A stretch of 64,000 bases of DNA from Anisakis pegreffii. Its lineage: Eukaryota; Nematoda; Chromadorea; Rhabditida; Anisakidae. A model generated the notes under the pieces. That model had not been told where the DNA came from, did no database searches, and worked only from the letters and a program-made list of their open reading frames with translations. The stretch covers positions 62,001 through 126,000 of the forward strand of contig JAPYMA010001397.1 of NCBI GenBank assembly GCA_035041965.1, in the 5' to 3' direction. Below, piece after piece: positions 1 to 13,800 of the stretch. The position numbers and the translations under genes are program-made. How positions within the stretch are numbered: position 1 is the stretch's first letter; each line of letters starts with the position of its first letter.

Positions 1-18
1 ATATCAATTATGTTTCAG

Positions 19-3000
19 TTCGTCGACGAGTCAACCAAATCAACCGGGTGGAGTAGCTTCTAGTGCTGCTCTCATTGGTAGTGCTCCTCTGTCAGGTGCT
101 TGTTTTTGTTATTCTTGTTTCATTGTGTTTATCAAAGAGAAAGTTACGATGAACTGTGCCGTGAAATAGAACAAACAAGTAACCACGATCTATTCAACAA
201 TCCGGAACGTTCAGGTGCTCTTATCTCAACAACAGAAGGCGCATCAAGCGCTGCTGTCGTTTCTGCACCAATGGGTGCGTCAACCCCATTCTCGGCTGAT
301 CCATCGAACGCCTATGAATCTACCGTTTCTGCGTCAAAACCCGAACTTGTTGAACAGCAAGCGAGCGTTGCTGGTCAATCTGTATCGACAACAACTGAGC
401 AGGTAAATTCAATCGGATTTGGAGTGGTTGTCTAGTGTAGCGGTAGTGGGTTTGATTATGGGTTGTGGCTTAGCTGGTTGGATTCCGTGTGACTCGTGTG
501 GTCAGCATTCATGTGTACTCGATTCGTGCACTTTAAATGACGAATCGTAGAAGGGAAGAATGCAAAATCGGAAAGCATTAGATGCCGACGTAAAGGTTTC
601 CATTTGTATGGATATTGAAAGGCACCTCTGATGCTGACATAATTCCATTCATCACTCGATAAATTCTTTTTTCTCTCACAGAAATCCACTCATGCTAGTG
701 AATGTGGCTTTTGTATTGCGATTGCAGTGAAAAATTTTCTTTATTGTGGAAGTCTCTCTGATAGTTTCAAAAAAGCTTCGGAAAAAGGGATGTGTGAAAG
801 TTATTTGGACAGTGAAGGTGCTTGATCGTTAACTGATTTGCAGTCGTCGGCTCAAGTGCAAGTTGCAAGCAGCAGTGAGTCGATGAAAAGTGACGTATCT
901 GCGACGGCAGCTGGTGGATCGACAGTGACGAGTATCTTCGGTAATCAGCATCAGGGATTGGTCCTTAGCGGTGCGCAGCAGCCGGCAACGGTCAGCGCAG
1001 CGACAAAGACACCAGCACTGTTTCAAGCATCAGCACTCGACACCTCTGCTTTCAAGTCAACATTCACAAGCGTATCCAGTCTTGTACCGGCAAATCAGGT
1101 TACGTTACACTATCACGTGCACAATTGCCCGACTTTAATTCAGTTGCATTTTCCTTTGGAATGCAGTGAAAATATTGACTAAGAATTTTTAAGAGCAATA
1201 CGGTGAGCCAGTCGAGTACGCCACCGTCAGCTATCTCCACATCATTCAGCGGAGGACTGATGCCATCGCAGCAACAACAGCATAAACCACCACCCCAACA
1301 AAATGGTCACTATTTTATTTTCATAAATATGTGTTCTCATAAATGCATAAATTTGCAATTCGATCATATTGACCTAATTTTTCTACAAAATTTCAAATGT
1401 GTGGAATCAAAAACATGAAATTCCACTTCTTTCTATTGTTATCTGAAATAGAAAGAAGTGAAATCAAAGTGTGTTTATCAATAAAAAGACTACAATGATC
1501 AGTTTCACATGAACATATTCGTTGTTTATTATATCATGAGAGGAAATGGTAATGGAATATTCTATTTTCAGTGATATCGGGCAGCGGTGACGGTACGAAT
1601 GTGATTAGTAGTAGTGGGGCCGGGAACGTGGCCATAACGTCTGGCTTAGCAGCGTTGCCGCTGTTAGGAAGCACCAGTAGTGGAATACCTAGAAAACGAC
1701 AACAACCGCAAAGGTTAGTTAATTTGCGCTGTTTGTTGAAAAGTTGGCCATTGAGGATGAATGAAAGAAACAAGTGCTCTTAATCATGTTTCAGTGATCA
1801 GTCGTCATCGGTAGAAACTGGCTCAGATATACAAGATCCGGTGAAGAGACAAAGAGCAAGTCCATCTGAACAGGTATTTATCAGTAGTTGTCTGATGATT
1901 GGAATGCAAAAGTCGACATTAAGGTATCGACTAGTGGTCGTTTCGTGCAGTCGAGTAGTGAAGCGATGCGCGCTGAGAGTAAGACGGTACATGCTGACGA
2001 TGATGAGGCTGAACAGGAACAGCAGGAGAGCGGTTGGTTATTGTTTGCTTCTGGGGAGAGATTAGTCGAAAGGGATGGAAATGAGTATTTTGTTTTTTGG
2101 GATAGAACAGACCTTTAGTGTGTTGACTGATGGGACATCATGATTGCATTATAAATACTTGAAGTGGAAACAACGACGAATCCAGAGGACGAAGGCGTTG
2201 GAGAGGATTTTTTGGCTGAAGATGCGGATGTGGCTGGTGAGGTGAGTGAGTGGTGCTCTGATGTATATGCTGATGTGTTGACAACTGAATGATTAAGGGT
2301 GGCGAGGATGGTGGTCGCGCGCAGGATCATGAAGAAGAGGATGAAGATGAAGAGGACGAAGAGGAAGAAGATAAATTGGTAGTTGAAGGACTGGAAGAGG
2401 AGGCCGGGTCGGGTTCGGGCGATGAGGTTTTGATCGATGAAGATGTCGAGGAGACACTTGGCGATGCGGTGCGCATATTTTGATTGTCATTATCTTTTAT
2501 TTTATTGGATAATGTTGAAGGTGTGCAATTTGCGAGCGAGTTGCAGGGTGATGAAGAATACGAGGACGAAATGGAAGAGGATGAAGAGTACGAGGAAGAT
2601 GAGGAGGATGAAGAGGAGCAGGAGGACGACTTCGATGAGGAGGACATCTCCGAGTCGCAGTCGCAGTCCCGTCATCAGCTCTATCGAAGAGGAGCGTCGA
2701 CGCATCAGCACAAAGCACGTATGCCGGCCACAGCCATTGCACCACAGCAGCAACATGTCAGTCTTTTCAGACACCTTATTTAATCTGACTCGTTCGCTTG
2801 TTCAGCATAATGTTTTACAGCGGCGTCATGCGGATGAAGAAGAAGACGACGATATAATATTGATCGATGATGAAGAAGAGGAGGAGGGTGAGGGCATCGA
2901 GTACTCCTATTCACCTGCCGAGCAATCGATGGATGAGGCTGACGAGGGGACACGAGCCGTCACTGGCAGACGGATTGGTGAAATGGTGACGCAAGATGAC

Positions 3001-4980
3001 GACGCTGACACAAGTCTCGATGAACCGCACCGGGCTGAACGTGAGAATGAGGATGAAGATGAGCCTGGTGCGTTTTTTATTGTTGTCATATAGAATTATG
3101 GATGTGAAATATTCACTGGGGTGAAAGCAGCATCTCGATTGAAATCTGCTGATCGCTAAATGAATGAATTTTAACGAAGCCACTTTATATGACAGTTCAG
3201 ATGAGAGACAAGCAGCTCGCGAATTGAACCAACCGCACAATGCCAATGACGATCATCTAGAGCTACAGCAAGCTTCTGCTGGTGCGTCCAGACTGCAGTC
3301 TGCTCTGTCGTCGTCTGCGTTACAAAAGCAGTCTGCCTCAGCCGTCGAAAACGTTGGAGCACATTCTGGCGGTACGATTGCGAGCGCAACTCAGTAAGAC
3401 CTAAAAAATAAGTTTGAGAGTTTATTGAGAACTGATTGAGGTCTCAACGATGAATAGTGGTTTTGCGATGGTGGGCTTTATATCGATGGGAGGAAATATT
3501 CGAGGTTTGGATATGAACCTTTGCTAATGACAACTGAGGTGTTGAAATTTGTTGGGAAAAATAGGAGCAGATATTCAAATTTCATTCGGCAATGTTTCGA
3601 GGAATGTAATTGATGCGAATAGTTTCAGGGGAGGCAGTAGCAGCTCAGAGGCTATCTTTCTGCATAGTGGTGAAATGGAGCTGTCACAGTCCCTCAATAC
3701 CGTGTCACATACGAGCGATGTTGGAGACGGTAAACATTGTTTTGGATTCGTTTCTGAAAAATTTCTATAGCGAACAGAAAAAAAGAAACTTCAGGCACCA
3801 AAACAAAGCAAGTTTCAGCAGAGTTTAGAGGAGTTATGTGCTCTTTTTTAAAGTTTAAAGTTTTCAATGGCTCGGCTTGGTTTCAAAACTCATATTACGG
3901 TAAGATATTTCACAAGCTTCATCAAAGATATATCACAATCAGTTTCAGTTGTGAGCGCATCAGGACTGCATGTTTCTCGTGAGACGTCGCCGTTTGTTGG
4001 TCAGTTCAGCGTTGTTATTGCTTCGCTTAGGCTGTAGATTGAACATGTGAAGTGTTTTTGATTTGTGTGATGCTGAGCAGTGTTGATCTGTGCGTATAAT
4101 GCAATCGCTGATTGATATTATATGCGACGCACGAGTATGAATTGTGCATTTTGCTAAGAGATATTAGTATGCAGTTGATTACTGGCATCATTCAGTAAGG
4201 TTGCGTCTGAGAAGATTTCATTGTTCAAAAGATGAGTTTCAGTGAATATAGAGTCGGATAGTCGTGGTGCTTCGAGCACTGTTCTCGGAAGTGGTGGCAT
4301 CTCTGCTGTAGACGACTCTTCATCGCTGATGGTCGCTGCAGGTGGCGAGCGAATACTGTCAGATGGACAGCTGGGTGCCGGGACAGCAGATGCCGTGCTT
4401 AGTGGTGCGGTACATGGTGACGAGATGAGTAATGATAGTATTGGCATGGAGGGACAGTTGGAGGGCGGGGAACAGGAGAACGATGGAGGTGATCATGAAT
4501 ACCATCACGAGGGCGATGACGCTGGTCACGACCTAGAGGAAACCGGTAATGAAGTGGCCGAAGAGGAGCATACTTCGAGCAAAAAGACGCAGCCAACTGA
4601 TGATGAGGCATCGGCGAGTGACTTGACGGCTGCTGGTGCTGTTGCTGGAACTTCAGCCACGGGTTCCTCTTCGTCACTCACTCATCGCCGTATACGTATT
4701 CGATATCCGGACATCGATGAACCAAGTTCGAGCAGGTTCGTTTCATACTTTATACTATCTGCTATTCAAACTTATGTTATCTCTTTTGGCAAGCAATGCA
4801 ATATTTTTCACGAAGAAGTATATACGTTTCTGATAAGAATTATGTTCTGCAATTTTCAGTACCGATGGTCCTCAAGGTGCTGGTGTACGTGCAGCTGGTG
4901 GCTTGCCTCCGATGAGAGATAGCACACGTGGTGCGGGTAGAGCGCGTGGCACTAGACGTTCAAGGGGACGATATATCTGA
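19..4980 (+). CDS. TPR/Megator-like nuclear-pore basket protein, C-terminal part (5' end outside window)
   Basis: Sixteen exons join in phase: 19-95, 215-402, 844-1098, 1212-1305, 1572-1713, 1795-1873, 1951-2032, 2165-2241, 2298-2468, 2547-2756, 2806-3067, 3201-3393, 3629-3729, 3949-3999, 4243-4735 and 4860-4980 (TGA at 4978). They encode about 864 residues with no globular domain. First comes a Ser/Thr/Ala/Gln-rich stretch, then a basic patch (KRQRASPSE, about 1845-1870), then long Asp/Glu tracts (2330-2660 and 2835-2895, including DDDIILIDDEEEEE), a second Ser/Gly/Glu-rich part, and finally RRIRIRYP and an Arg/Gly tail (STRGAGRARGTRRSRGRYI). The order of Thr/Ser/Gln-rich region, KRxR patch, acidic tracts and RG tail is that of the disordered C-terminal half of TPR. 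In TPR the coiled-coil N-terminus, absent here, builds the nuclear basket. Low complexity makes the family call an inference: another acidic nuclear protein is possible. Acceptors at 1212, 2165 and 2298 lack good pyrimidine tracts. Confidence 0.58.
1424..1460. repeat. Perfect 12-bp inverted repeat in an intron
   Basis: CACTTCTTTCTA at 1424-1435 and TAGAAAGAAGTG at 1449-1460 are exact reverse complements separated by 13 nt. The hairpin sits in the intron between the exons ending at 1305 and starting at 1572 of the TPR-like gene. No flanking open frame or target-site duplication was seen, so it may be a chance or recently arisen stem-loop. Confidence 0.7.
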
Positions 4981-7818
4981 TTGAAATCAGAAAATTGTTA
5001 AAGTTCTCTTGATTTGTTTTGTTTGTTGCTTAGAATCATCTTTGTATGAAACATTTACATGAAATTTTCTCACTTGTTTCATTTCATTGCTTATAATCTT
5101 CATTCATCAATTCTTATTTTCATGTGTTTTTTGTTGTGTTCGTTTCATTTTGCACTTTCCTATGATTTGTTTTCGTTGCACTCTAAATGATAACATGCGG
5201 ATTCTGTCATATTATGGTAATATGATTCGTTTGCGGGGTATTTATTGAATTGATCGTTTTGAGTGGATAACTTCCATTTTCTTACGGCTTGTTCAGTTGG
5301 GTTGTAGTTGTGTTTTGTGGTGGACTATTTAATATATTCGCCTCTTTTCTGCTTTTGTGACGTTTTGACGGTTTTATCTTTTCTCTTTTATTATACAGGT
5401 TTTATTCTGATCGATTTCAGTTTGTCGTCTGAATAAGAGCACTGATTTCGAGTTTTAAAATCGACTCGTTGAAAATGATCTAGTTTCTTGAGATATCTTA
5501 CGACATGTTCCATTTCATTGTTTCCTGTTTTGATGGAAGAATCAACTGCTTTGTGACATCCACGATTTGAAGCTAATTTTCGTTGGTATCGTTGGCTGAC
5601 TGCAAAGTTTATCTGCTTTGAACATTTACTGTTTATTATTTCAGATATGTCACTGTTGTTATTTTGTTATGGAATTTCATTTTGCTTTTCATGAATTTAT
5701 CTAGATATGTTGTTATGGTCGGCGATAAAAGATTTCTTTTGATCGCAACGTGTTTTTGCTTTATAATGCAGTCGTCTATCTCTTCTGAATTTCGTACTGG
5801 AAGGAAATATTGCAAGAAACGTGCAATATGAAAACTGAAAAACTTATTTTTTGGTCAACTTTGTCATCAAACTCTCATTTCTGTGTGTAGGAGAATCTCC
5901 AAACTTTCAACGATGTGTGATTCCTGTGATTTATAATACCCGTGAAATCCACTGACATTTGAAAATTTCAGGCATTCTGCAGGAAGATCTGCCGAAGCGC
6001 ATTAATTAGTGTTGAAAGATGCAATGTTTTTAGAGTGAGTTGTGGCCACCGATAGGCAAGTTTTGAGCATCGGTCGGTTTTCGATCGGTGGAAAATGAAA
6101 TTCAGTTTGCCTAGCCACCAATCAAACAAGCCTTTGCAATTGTGACCGAGCAGAGGGATTATCATGTGACGATCAGAGGAGTTGAAAAATTGTTTTTATC
6201 GTCAACGTGAAGGCAAGTGATCAGTCAGTCTGTATATATTATGAAACAAAAAACATCTTACGATCAATATAAATACAACAGAAACATTCACTCGGAGAAG
6301 CAACCTTAACAAGAAATGTTATCAAGAACAATTTCTAAGCGAATAACACTTATTACATAAAGCCTAACATAAGACATGCTTTATCGAACTGTCATATTTT
6401 TTTAATGTTCTAATTTCTCATAACGACCAGTTTCGTCTTTTCTGGAGCTGAGCGTAAAAGTCCAGGAATAGTCCGAGCTTAAGTTTGCCTAAGCCTATGC
6501 CTCAAATTCCGAGCTCACTGTTGAGAACTGGAATCTAATACGAAAGAGACACCTAACACATGATCATTCCAGTAAAAACTATGGGCGTTAATACAATCGT
6601 TATTTTGAATCTTTCTATGGGAAACAGATTACTCCTATTTCTATTTCATTTTGATTTCTTCCATTGTCATTTTTACATATCTCATATAAAAATCTTTTGA
6701 ATTACATATGAACATAAACATTCGAAATATAACAAGATAAGAGATGAATCAGTCCGTATAAAAGCGACGATGGAATGAATGCTTGAGAATCCGAAACCCG
6801 TCCGGATTTGAGTGTAGAATCTTTGCAGGAAGCCTAGGATGATTTCAGAAAAGTGCTTGAAAGGGGCACGGCCGGAATATCAGACGAGGCTGCTGCCATA
6901 CGGATAGGAATTGCTCATGCGTTTTGATCATTTTGAACTTGCTCTTAACATCACAGAAACGATTACAAATTATCGGCACCTCAAGGTTGATTTGCCTTTA
7001 CCATTGTCACAAACTCAGTTTCAAAGGTAAATCACAGCATGAGCTAAATTTGATGTTAGCGATAAATACAATCTGAAGAAACTTTTAAGTGAGAAGTTTC
7101 AATGAACGAAAACAATGTCCGGCCACAGAGAGTTAGTGAGGACAACGAAGGCTAGGCCACATGAGAGAAAAGCTGCAAGATGATACGACTTTAGAAGTGA
7201 ATGGAAGGTGAACTATTGAATAAATATTGGCGGCCGAAAAAGAATTTCAGCTGAGATTTTCTATTCAACAACAAACGGAAATTTTCTCATTGGAGAGATC
7301 AACCAAGTGTTCAACAGAAATAAAAATACAACAACTAAAATATTTCGACAAAACAGCCGTTGTTGACCATTGCAATTTTTTGAAAACAACTAGTATAAAT
7401 TTTGTTCAGCTGGCTAGTTTCTTCCTGTTTTTCAAACGTCTTCCAAGTTTCGAACGATCCACGGCCATTTTGTTGTATCAAAACTTAAATATAACGTGAA
7501 TGCGTTTGAATTCTAAACACAATCAGCCTGTGCTCAACCAAAAATATATTGTTAGATTTTATTTCGCAATACCCCGAATTGAATTGACAGTTGGTCTCGT
7601 AGAAGTCAACAGAAAACAGTTTTGTTTTTTCTATGAGGTAGCATAACACTGACTACAAGTTGTTCAAGCAACTGAAAGCCCTTGTCCTAGTTTTCTTGTC
7701 GGAGATTTTACAGCCTATTGGGCCGTAAATTAATACACAGCCTATTGGATACGACTAGAAAGGGCTTTGAACGACTGAACACTAGTATTTAACAGCGATC
7801 GATGAAATACACAGAGGG
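4981..7818. other. Convergent intergenic region, no gene seen
   Basis: This lies between the stop codon of the TPR-like gene (+) and the stop codon of the PTR gene (-), so it should hold both 3' UTRs. It is T-rich next to 4980. On the minus strand an AATAAA-type poly(A) signal, read as TTTATT on the plus strand, occurs near 7557-7562 and could serve the PTR transcript. The open frames here are short, lack family resemblance and have no splice-site support. Confidence 0.6.
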
Positions 7819-10800
7819 TTATTCTGAAATCGATGTGGTTCTTCCGAGTTGAATTCGATGGATGAATGCCGTAGGACCGTGCGGTAGGATATGCAGTGTG
7901 GATACGGGAGCGACAGTATTATTGTTCATCTCGGTTGCTTTTCGTTTTGCCTTGTCGTGTCCGACTGAGAGCGACTGTGAAGAGAGTGTCGAGGAGAGCT
8001 GAAATGAAGACGTATTTTTTTGTGCGACCGCCATACCTGCCTTAATCGATGAGATAGATATGAGCCGTAACGTAAATTGTCGACATCCTTCAGTGTCGAC
8101 ATTTTCTGCTACTAAATGTTAGAGACAGAACATTCGGTTCTTTACAGAAAATACGTAGGGTTTTTTGTGAACTAACGATCAAAAGTCCGCGAAAATATTA
8201 CATGTTATCTTGTGATATATATCAGTTTGGTTCTATGGAATTGCTGTCTTCGACAACCAAGAGCGTTAACTAACATGTTGGTTGATTTTGCTGACAAGTT
8301 TCTTTGTCTTATAAAAACTATCGTTCCGTGAATGTGATCCTTGTGAGCTGCGCTCTGATGATGACGACTGCATGCTCTTCTTTTCAGATTCTGAAATCTA
8401 TGATTGCGTAAAACATGTGTCACTTAATAAATAGATTTGATTTGGAATACTGACCAATAATCCGAGATGTGATCATCGTAAGAATGGCTGGCAAAACAAT
8501 AAGGCCATGTGAAACACCAAGCACAACAACAACGACAATAGTCTTGAGGAACACCATCGCCAGATAGGATTGTTTGAAGAGAAGCGGCAAGAGAGCTACC
8601 ACTGTTGAGAGGCCAACTTGAATCATTGGCCAACCGATTGCGGTCAGCGCTTCTTCGAGACGATCTCGAGAATTCTGAAACTATACGAATGGGTAATTTC
8701 GGGTAAGAGTTGATATATTCTCTGAGATATTTGCTCACTGATCGCATTGTAATCAGTTCACAAGCAATCAGTTCAGAACCTTGGCAATGGCTTTGTAGTA
8801 ATGATAGCTGATATGCGCCGTAAAGTCCACCGAACAGCCGATGGCCATCAGCAGGGCAGCCATTGACAATGGATCCAAGTCGACACTCCAGTGTGACAAC
8901 AAGCCAAAAACACCCGTGCTTATACTGAACACCGAAAACACGGCACATCCTATTGTGGTCATATTCGGAATGAAAACAAAACAAGCCGCGGCTGTACAAA
9001 ACAGCGCCGCAGCCACACTCGTTAGTATCGTACCTTGAATTGAAAGAGTCTGAAATTTTAATGTTATTCAACGTTATAGAATTCAAGAACAATTAGGAAT
9101 GTCAATCCGTGAACATTTTTTGCCAATAACACTTCAGTGAGCTGCTTAGATGTCATGTTCGAGAGTTTGATGGTGTGATTTCCGAATTTCACATCAAAAA
9201 ATGCTACTTAAGAGTTCGGTTGGTGGCGAAAGTGAGATTCAAGGTTCGGAGGAGAGTCAAAAAATTGAATACGGAAGAATGGAGAAGAAGAAGTGAACGA
9301 ACCTGGTCAACGAAAGGTGAATGCTCACTGTACGGATACACTTCGTAATCGGAATATTTGGCCGCTATGCGCCTCCAGTCAGCAACCGCCGGAATCATTT
9401 CGTGATACTTAACGATCTGAAAATGGCACTTTGCGAGAATGCAGCCGTGCTTTCTAGCCGAAAGGGATCTGGAAGGTCACAAGAAGAATATGGAAAAGAA
9501 CCTCATGGAAATTGGTGACGAAGAAGAATGCACTGATACATTGCGGCTGATTCTCGTAACAAGCAGTTTCATTCATTCTTACGAATGAACTCAAGAAGAA
9601 ATATGTCGCCGATTTGAAGAATGTCGGAATTTCGGTATACACGAAATCGTCAGTTTCACCATAAAATCTGTTAAAAGTACTTTTAAGTGAATTTTTCTCG
9701 AACTGCGCAAAGCTTTGGCGATAAACAACGGAAGAGAGGGTTTAATAATTCAGTGAGAAAAGAGATGCTGAAAAGGAGTGGCTGTAGCGAAGAATCGCAG
9801 TTGTTTAGAGAGGAACGATCAGTTCTACGGGGCACTGAAAGTCTCCTCTGCTAGTTAGTGGGTAATAAAGCCAGAAACCTCAGGAAGTCTTCGTATTGCT
9901 GTAACCAAAAGAATGTTGACTCATTACCATAACTGAAAACGCTGTGTTCGAATTCGTAAACCAACGATTTGATAGCTGCAATTTCATGAAGCATTAAATA
10001 ATATATTAAGTGTTGAAGTGAATTAATTCAATGAGAAACAAAATAGCTACAACCACGGTTGAAACCTGAGGTTCCATAACAAGAACTGAACCTTTCATGC
10101 GAGCTGGATCCCGTAAATCGCCAGGTTTCATGACAAATACCGTAATCGGTTGCATATTGCGAAGTGCAGTTTCATAAGCTTCTTGAAAATCGCGTAGATA
10201 CGAGTCAGGTAATGCCATTTTATCAATTGAAATATGAGCGTGCAATTGCTGAATACCAGTTATTGATATGTAATAATAGAGAGTCATTACCATGGCAAGC
10301 ACAATCCTGAAAATCAGACACCATGTGCATGATGACACTGCAACAGACTCACAAATATGCTTCTGTTAGGTTCAGATCGTTCATAATTCAGGTTTGCTTC
10401 TCTTCATATTTTTAATGAAGTTTCGAACATTTCTGTTTGCAGTATCGAAAATTCATGGGTGATTGTTTACATAAGTAGATGGAAAGAAAAGAGTTCATAA
10501 GTAGATTTGAAAAGAGGTGCAATAGGCCGGTGGTGTTGGGCTTCAAGGATCCGATCAGCTCAGAGGGCGTACGTTTGATTCTAAGTCAGTCGAAAATCTG
10601 CTGAAATTCGATGAGTACTTTGAAAAGTACAGAGAAAATGGAGAGGACTCAGTTTCGATAATATCAGGGATTCGTACCTGGCTGACCAAGATGAGATTAT
10701 GGCAGACCATTTCTTAATAATTACAGTTTGTAAATCATTCGCATTCTCCACCGCACAACTGTGTGCCTGGAAGAAGTGGTTAATAATAATAATAAAGTGA

Positions 10801-13800
10801 GACAATGATGCAGATAGGCTTTGCTGACATCAAACTCATCACGAACTTAAAATTCTGCTAAAAATAATCGAAACGGTCACTTGGTCAAACAAGTAAGTAA
10901 ATAAATGGTCGAGTGTTCAACTGTACCCGTGGATTGGCTTTGAAACAACATAACAACGACTGAAAGCCATGTTTTTCACGATGTGCACTTAGTGCGAGAA
11001 CGGCCGTGAAAAGGATGAGCTGATAGAAGTAGCAAGTAATTATGGCGATGCATGAGTATATCGAGAATGTTCGAACGGCTGGTGTTGACGAGAGAATTCC
11101 GATCGCGAACGATAAGGCATTCGTTAAGGAACTGAAATTCGATTGGCAACACTCCATTCATGAACTTTTTTTCGTAACTCAAAGAGGATTGATTCTAAAC
11201 AGGGATGGATCTCAATCATTTTAGACGATTCGATGCAACTCTGAGAAATAAATCATTTCGCTAATAAAGCTTCTATCGAAACGACGCCAGTGCAAAATAA
11301 TGGAACAATATAGAGCGAATAGTACCTGATTGTGATTGAAGGGCCGGCTTCTTCAAGTGTTTTCGATAATCGCAACGGTACATCTAGTTTCATATCAGTA
11401 CGATCCCAACCCCGTAGAATGATGAACACATCGTCAACACCGACCGATAACACCAAGAATAACGATGCGACGACGATCGATTGGAATTTGATACCCATTG
11501 ATGAGATTACGGCCGTTGACGTGATCATTGCCAGTACCGGAATTAAGCAACCGATCAGAGATTCCCATGGCTTACTTTTGATTGGATTAGCACTGAAATT
11601 TGAAGGTACTCATTGATGTGTACCTAATTATGGAAGACGAAGAAGGGGAGGGGGTGGGGTGAAGAGATGGCTTGAATGTGTTCTGCTTTCATTTTGTTTT
11701 AATCAACAAGTGATATGCAAAGTGTTTCTTATGAACCATTCAGTGATATCTAATCCGCAACATTTCCGTTATATGAAATAATTGCATACGCGTTGAAACA
11801 TTTAGAGCTAACAAAAAGTGCTGAATGGATCGTGAATGTGTGAAATTTTGGGATTATTCAGTTTGTTACACAGTTTGTCATGGAAATGTTTGTTTCACAG
11901 TCATGGAAATTAAGAGAGGGACTGAAAAACGTTCCGAGAGCAACTAACCGGAATGAACAAGCGACTACAAAAATGACCATTACCGCAACTGAACAGAACA
12001 AAATTGGAGCAGTTTCCATACCCATCCGACGAACCTCTTCAGATACCAGACTATCGCCAGTTATACCAACCTATTACGATCGAATGCTGACATACTTTTC
12101 AATTTCTTCTGATGCATATCCTTATCCTCAGCGTATTCTTATCAGTGTGTGTATCTCACTCGCTAGCGCAAAGAAATGTTTGATATTCTTCATAAATATT
12201 TTTAGTAAGGCTTTTGCATTTCATCCATCAACACATTCAAAAGAGTGCGTTCCACCTCAGCAAAAGAGTCATTCTGGTTAGCAGCATTGTTCTTCTCAAC
12301 GAAAACGTCGTGATATTCAGACATAAAAAGCCGCATCTCAAAACATTTCTTTGTATGAATTTCGAATCACACAATGATCAAAAACAATTGATCATGCTTA
12401 TTTGAGTGGTATAATAGCGAAGGTGTTTTAGGAACAATTAAGTAACGAGTTTTTGATGCTTCTTAAGAGTAGAATAATGCAACGGTTCTGTTGGCGCGAT
12501 TATTTCAGGTTCTCGTGGAACTGAATGCAAATGCAACAATTCTTTTGCAAAAGAGGCAATAAACGATTATAACTGGTTGAAACACGAAAAACTGAGAAGA
12601 ATAAAATGAATCTTCGACAAGAATCAATAAAATAAATCTTTTCGCACCTCTTCGAAACTTCGCTCCCAAAAAATGCGAAAAGTTGCCTCATGAGAGACAC
12701 AAGCGGGCGTTTGTTTCTGTCGAATGATGAAACAAAGAACCTCAATCATAAATGAGAATTTCATCTCAAAAACGCAAAACTTTTCAGGTGAATGCATGAG
12801 TCCCTAATGAGGAGCACTTCTCTTACGATTAGTCAAATGATACGGCAAATTCTTGGAAAGAAAATTTCCCGGAAAATCGTAAGTGAGATGTTAAGGAAGT
12901 TCTTGAAATACCTTAAAAATGGAATATTCTTCATCTTTGAAACATCGATCCGCCTCCAGCTGCCACTGGTAAAGAAGTGGCCTGAATTCATCGGGAGCCA
13001 CCACAAAGAAGGGTAATATGGCTGTGGTGAACGACTCTATATTTTTACTGTTCTCTTTCAACTTTATCCCATACGCGTTATTACCTGTAGTTCCACTCAT
13101 CAACATCGTATTATTGCAATGCTTATACTGTTATTTGCAGAATCATTATTGGGATGTCATTGTGCATTCATTCAAAACACCAGTATTGTTCAGAGCAGTG
13201 AGCAAATTCTTTAAGCGATCTGTTTTTTCGATCCCGTTCGAGATCATTCATGACTTCGCACTAAATATCCCCAAATCCGTTTTCACATATACCCTTAGTT
13301 ACACCAATCCATTATCAAGTGAACCGAACCATCACAAAATATCAAAACAATATTTCTGGCTGAGGAAAAATTTGACTATAATCATAAAAAGTAAGTAAAC
13401 AAGTAATTTCATCGCAGCGCGAATCTATATAATAAAACTGTTGTTAGCTTACAATTAGACTATTCAGATGAATTTGAACAATGTCACTAGTGCTGCGACG
13501 GTGCGATTGGTATTTATCAATCCTTTAGTGATCAGGATTTTATTATTTCACTTGTTTTTGTCCAAATAGGTTGTAAACAAGCGACTTTAACAAGAACACC
13601 GCTTTGAAGCATGTGACTATAAATCTGATCAAGGGATTAAAGAAGCCACAAGAATACCGATACTAATTCTAAAATAAGTAAGTAATTGTCACTCCGCCAA
13701 CGAACCAATGAATGCCTGCGTGCCGAATAGTTCAATTGCCGGATAAGTTGAAGTTGTTGGATTCCCAGGATCGTAGAGTCTCAAGAAAGCCAAAAATGCG

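Noticed and set aside
8424..9092. 222-codon minus-strand frame
   Set aside because: It is the wrong frame running through two PTR exons and the intron between them. The correct frames give helix 10 and the C-terminal helices.
11880..12281. 133-codon plus-strand frame
   Set aside because: Antisense to PTR exons with helix 2 of the sterol-sensing domain; a shadow frame.
13018..13398. 126-codon plus-strand hydrophobic frame
   Set aside because: It lies antisense to a confident PTR exon (13084-12912) and its intron. It has no splice support or family match.
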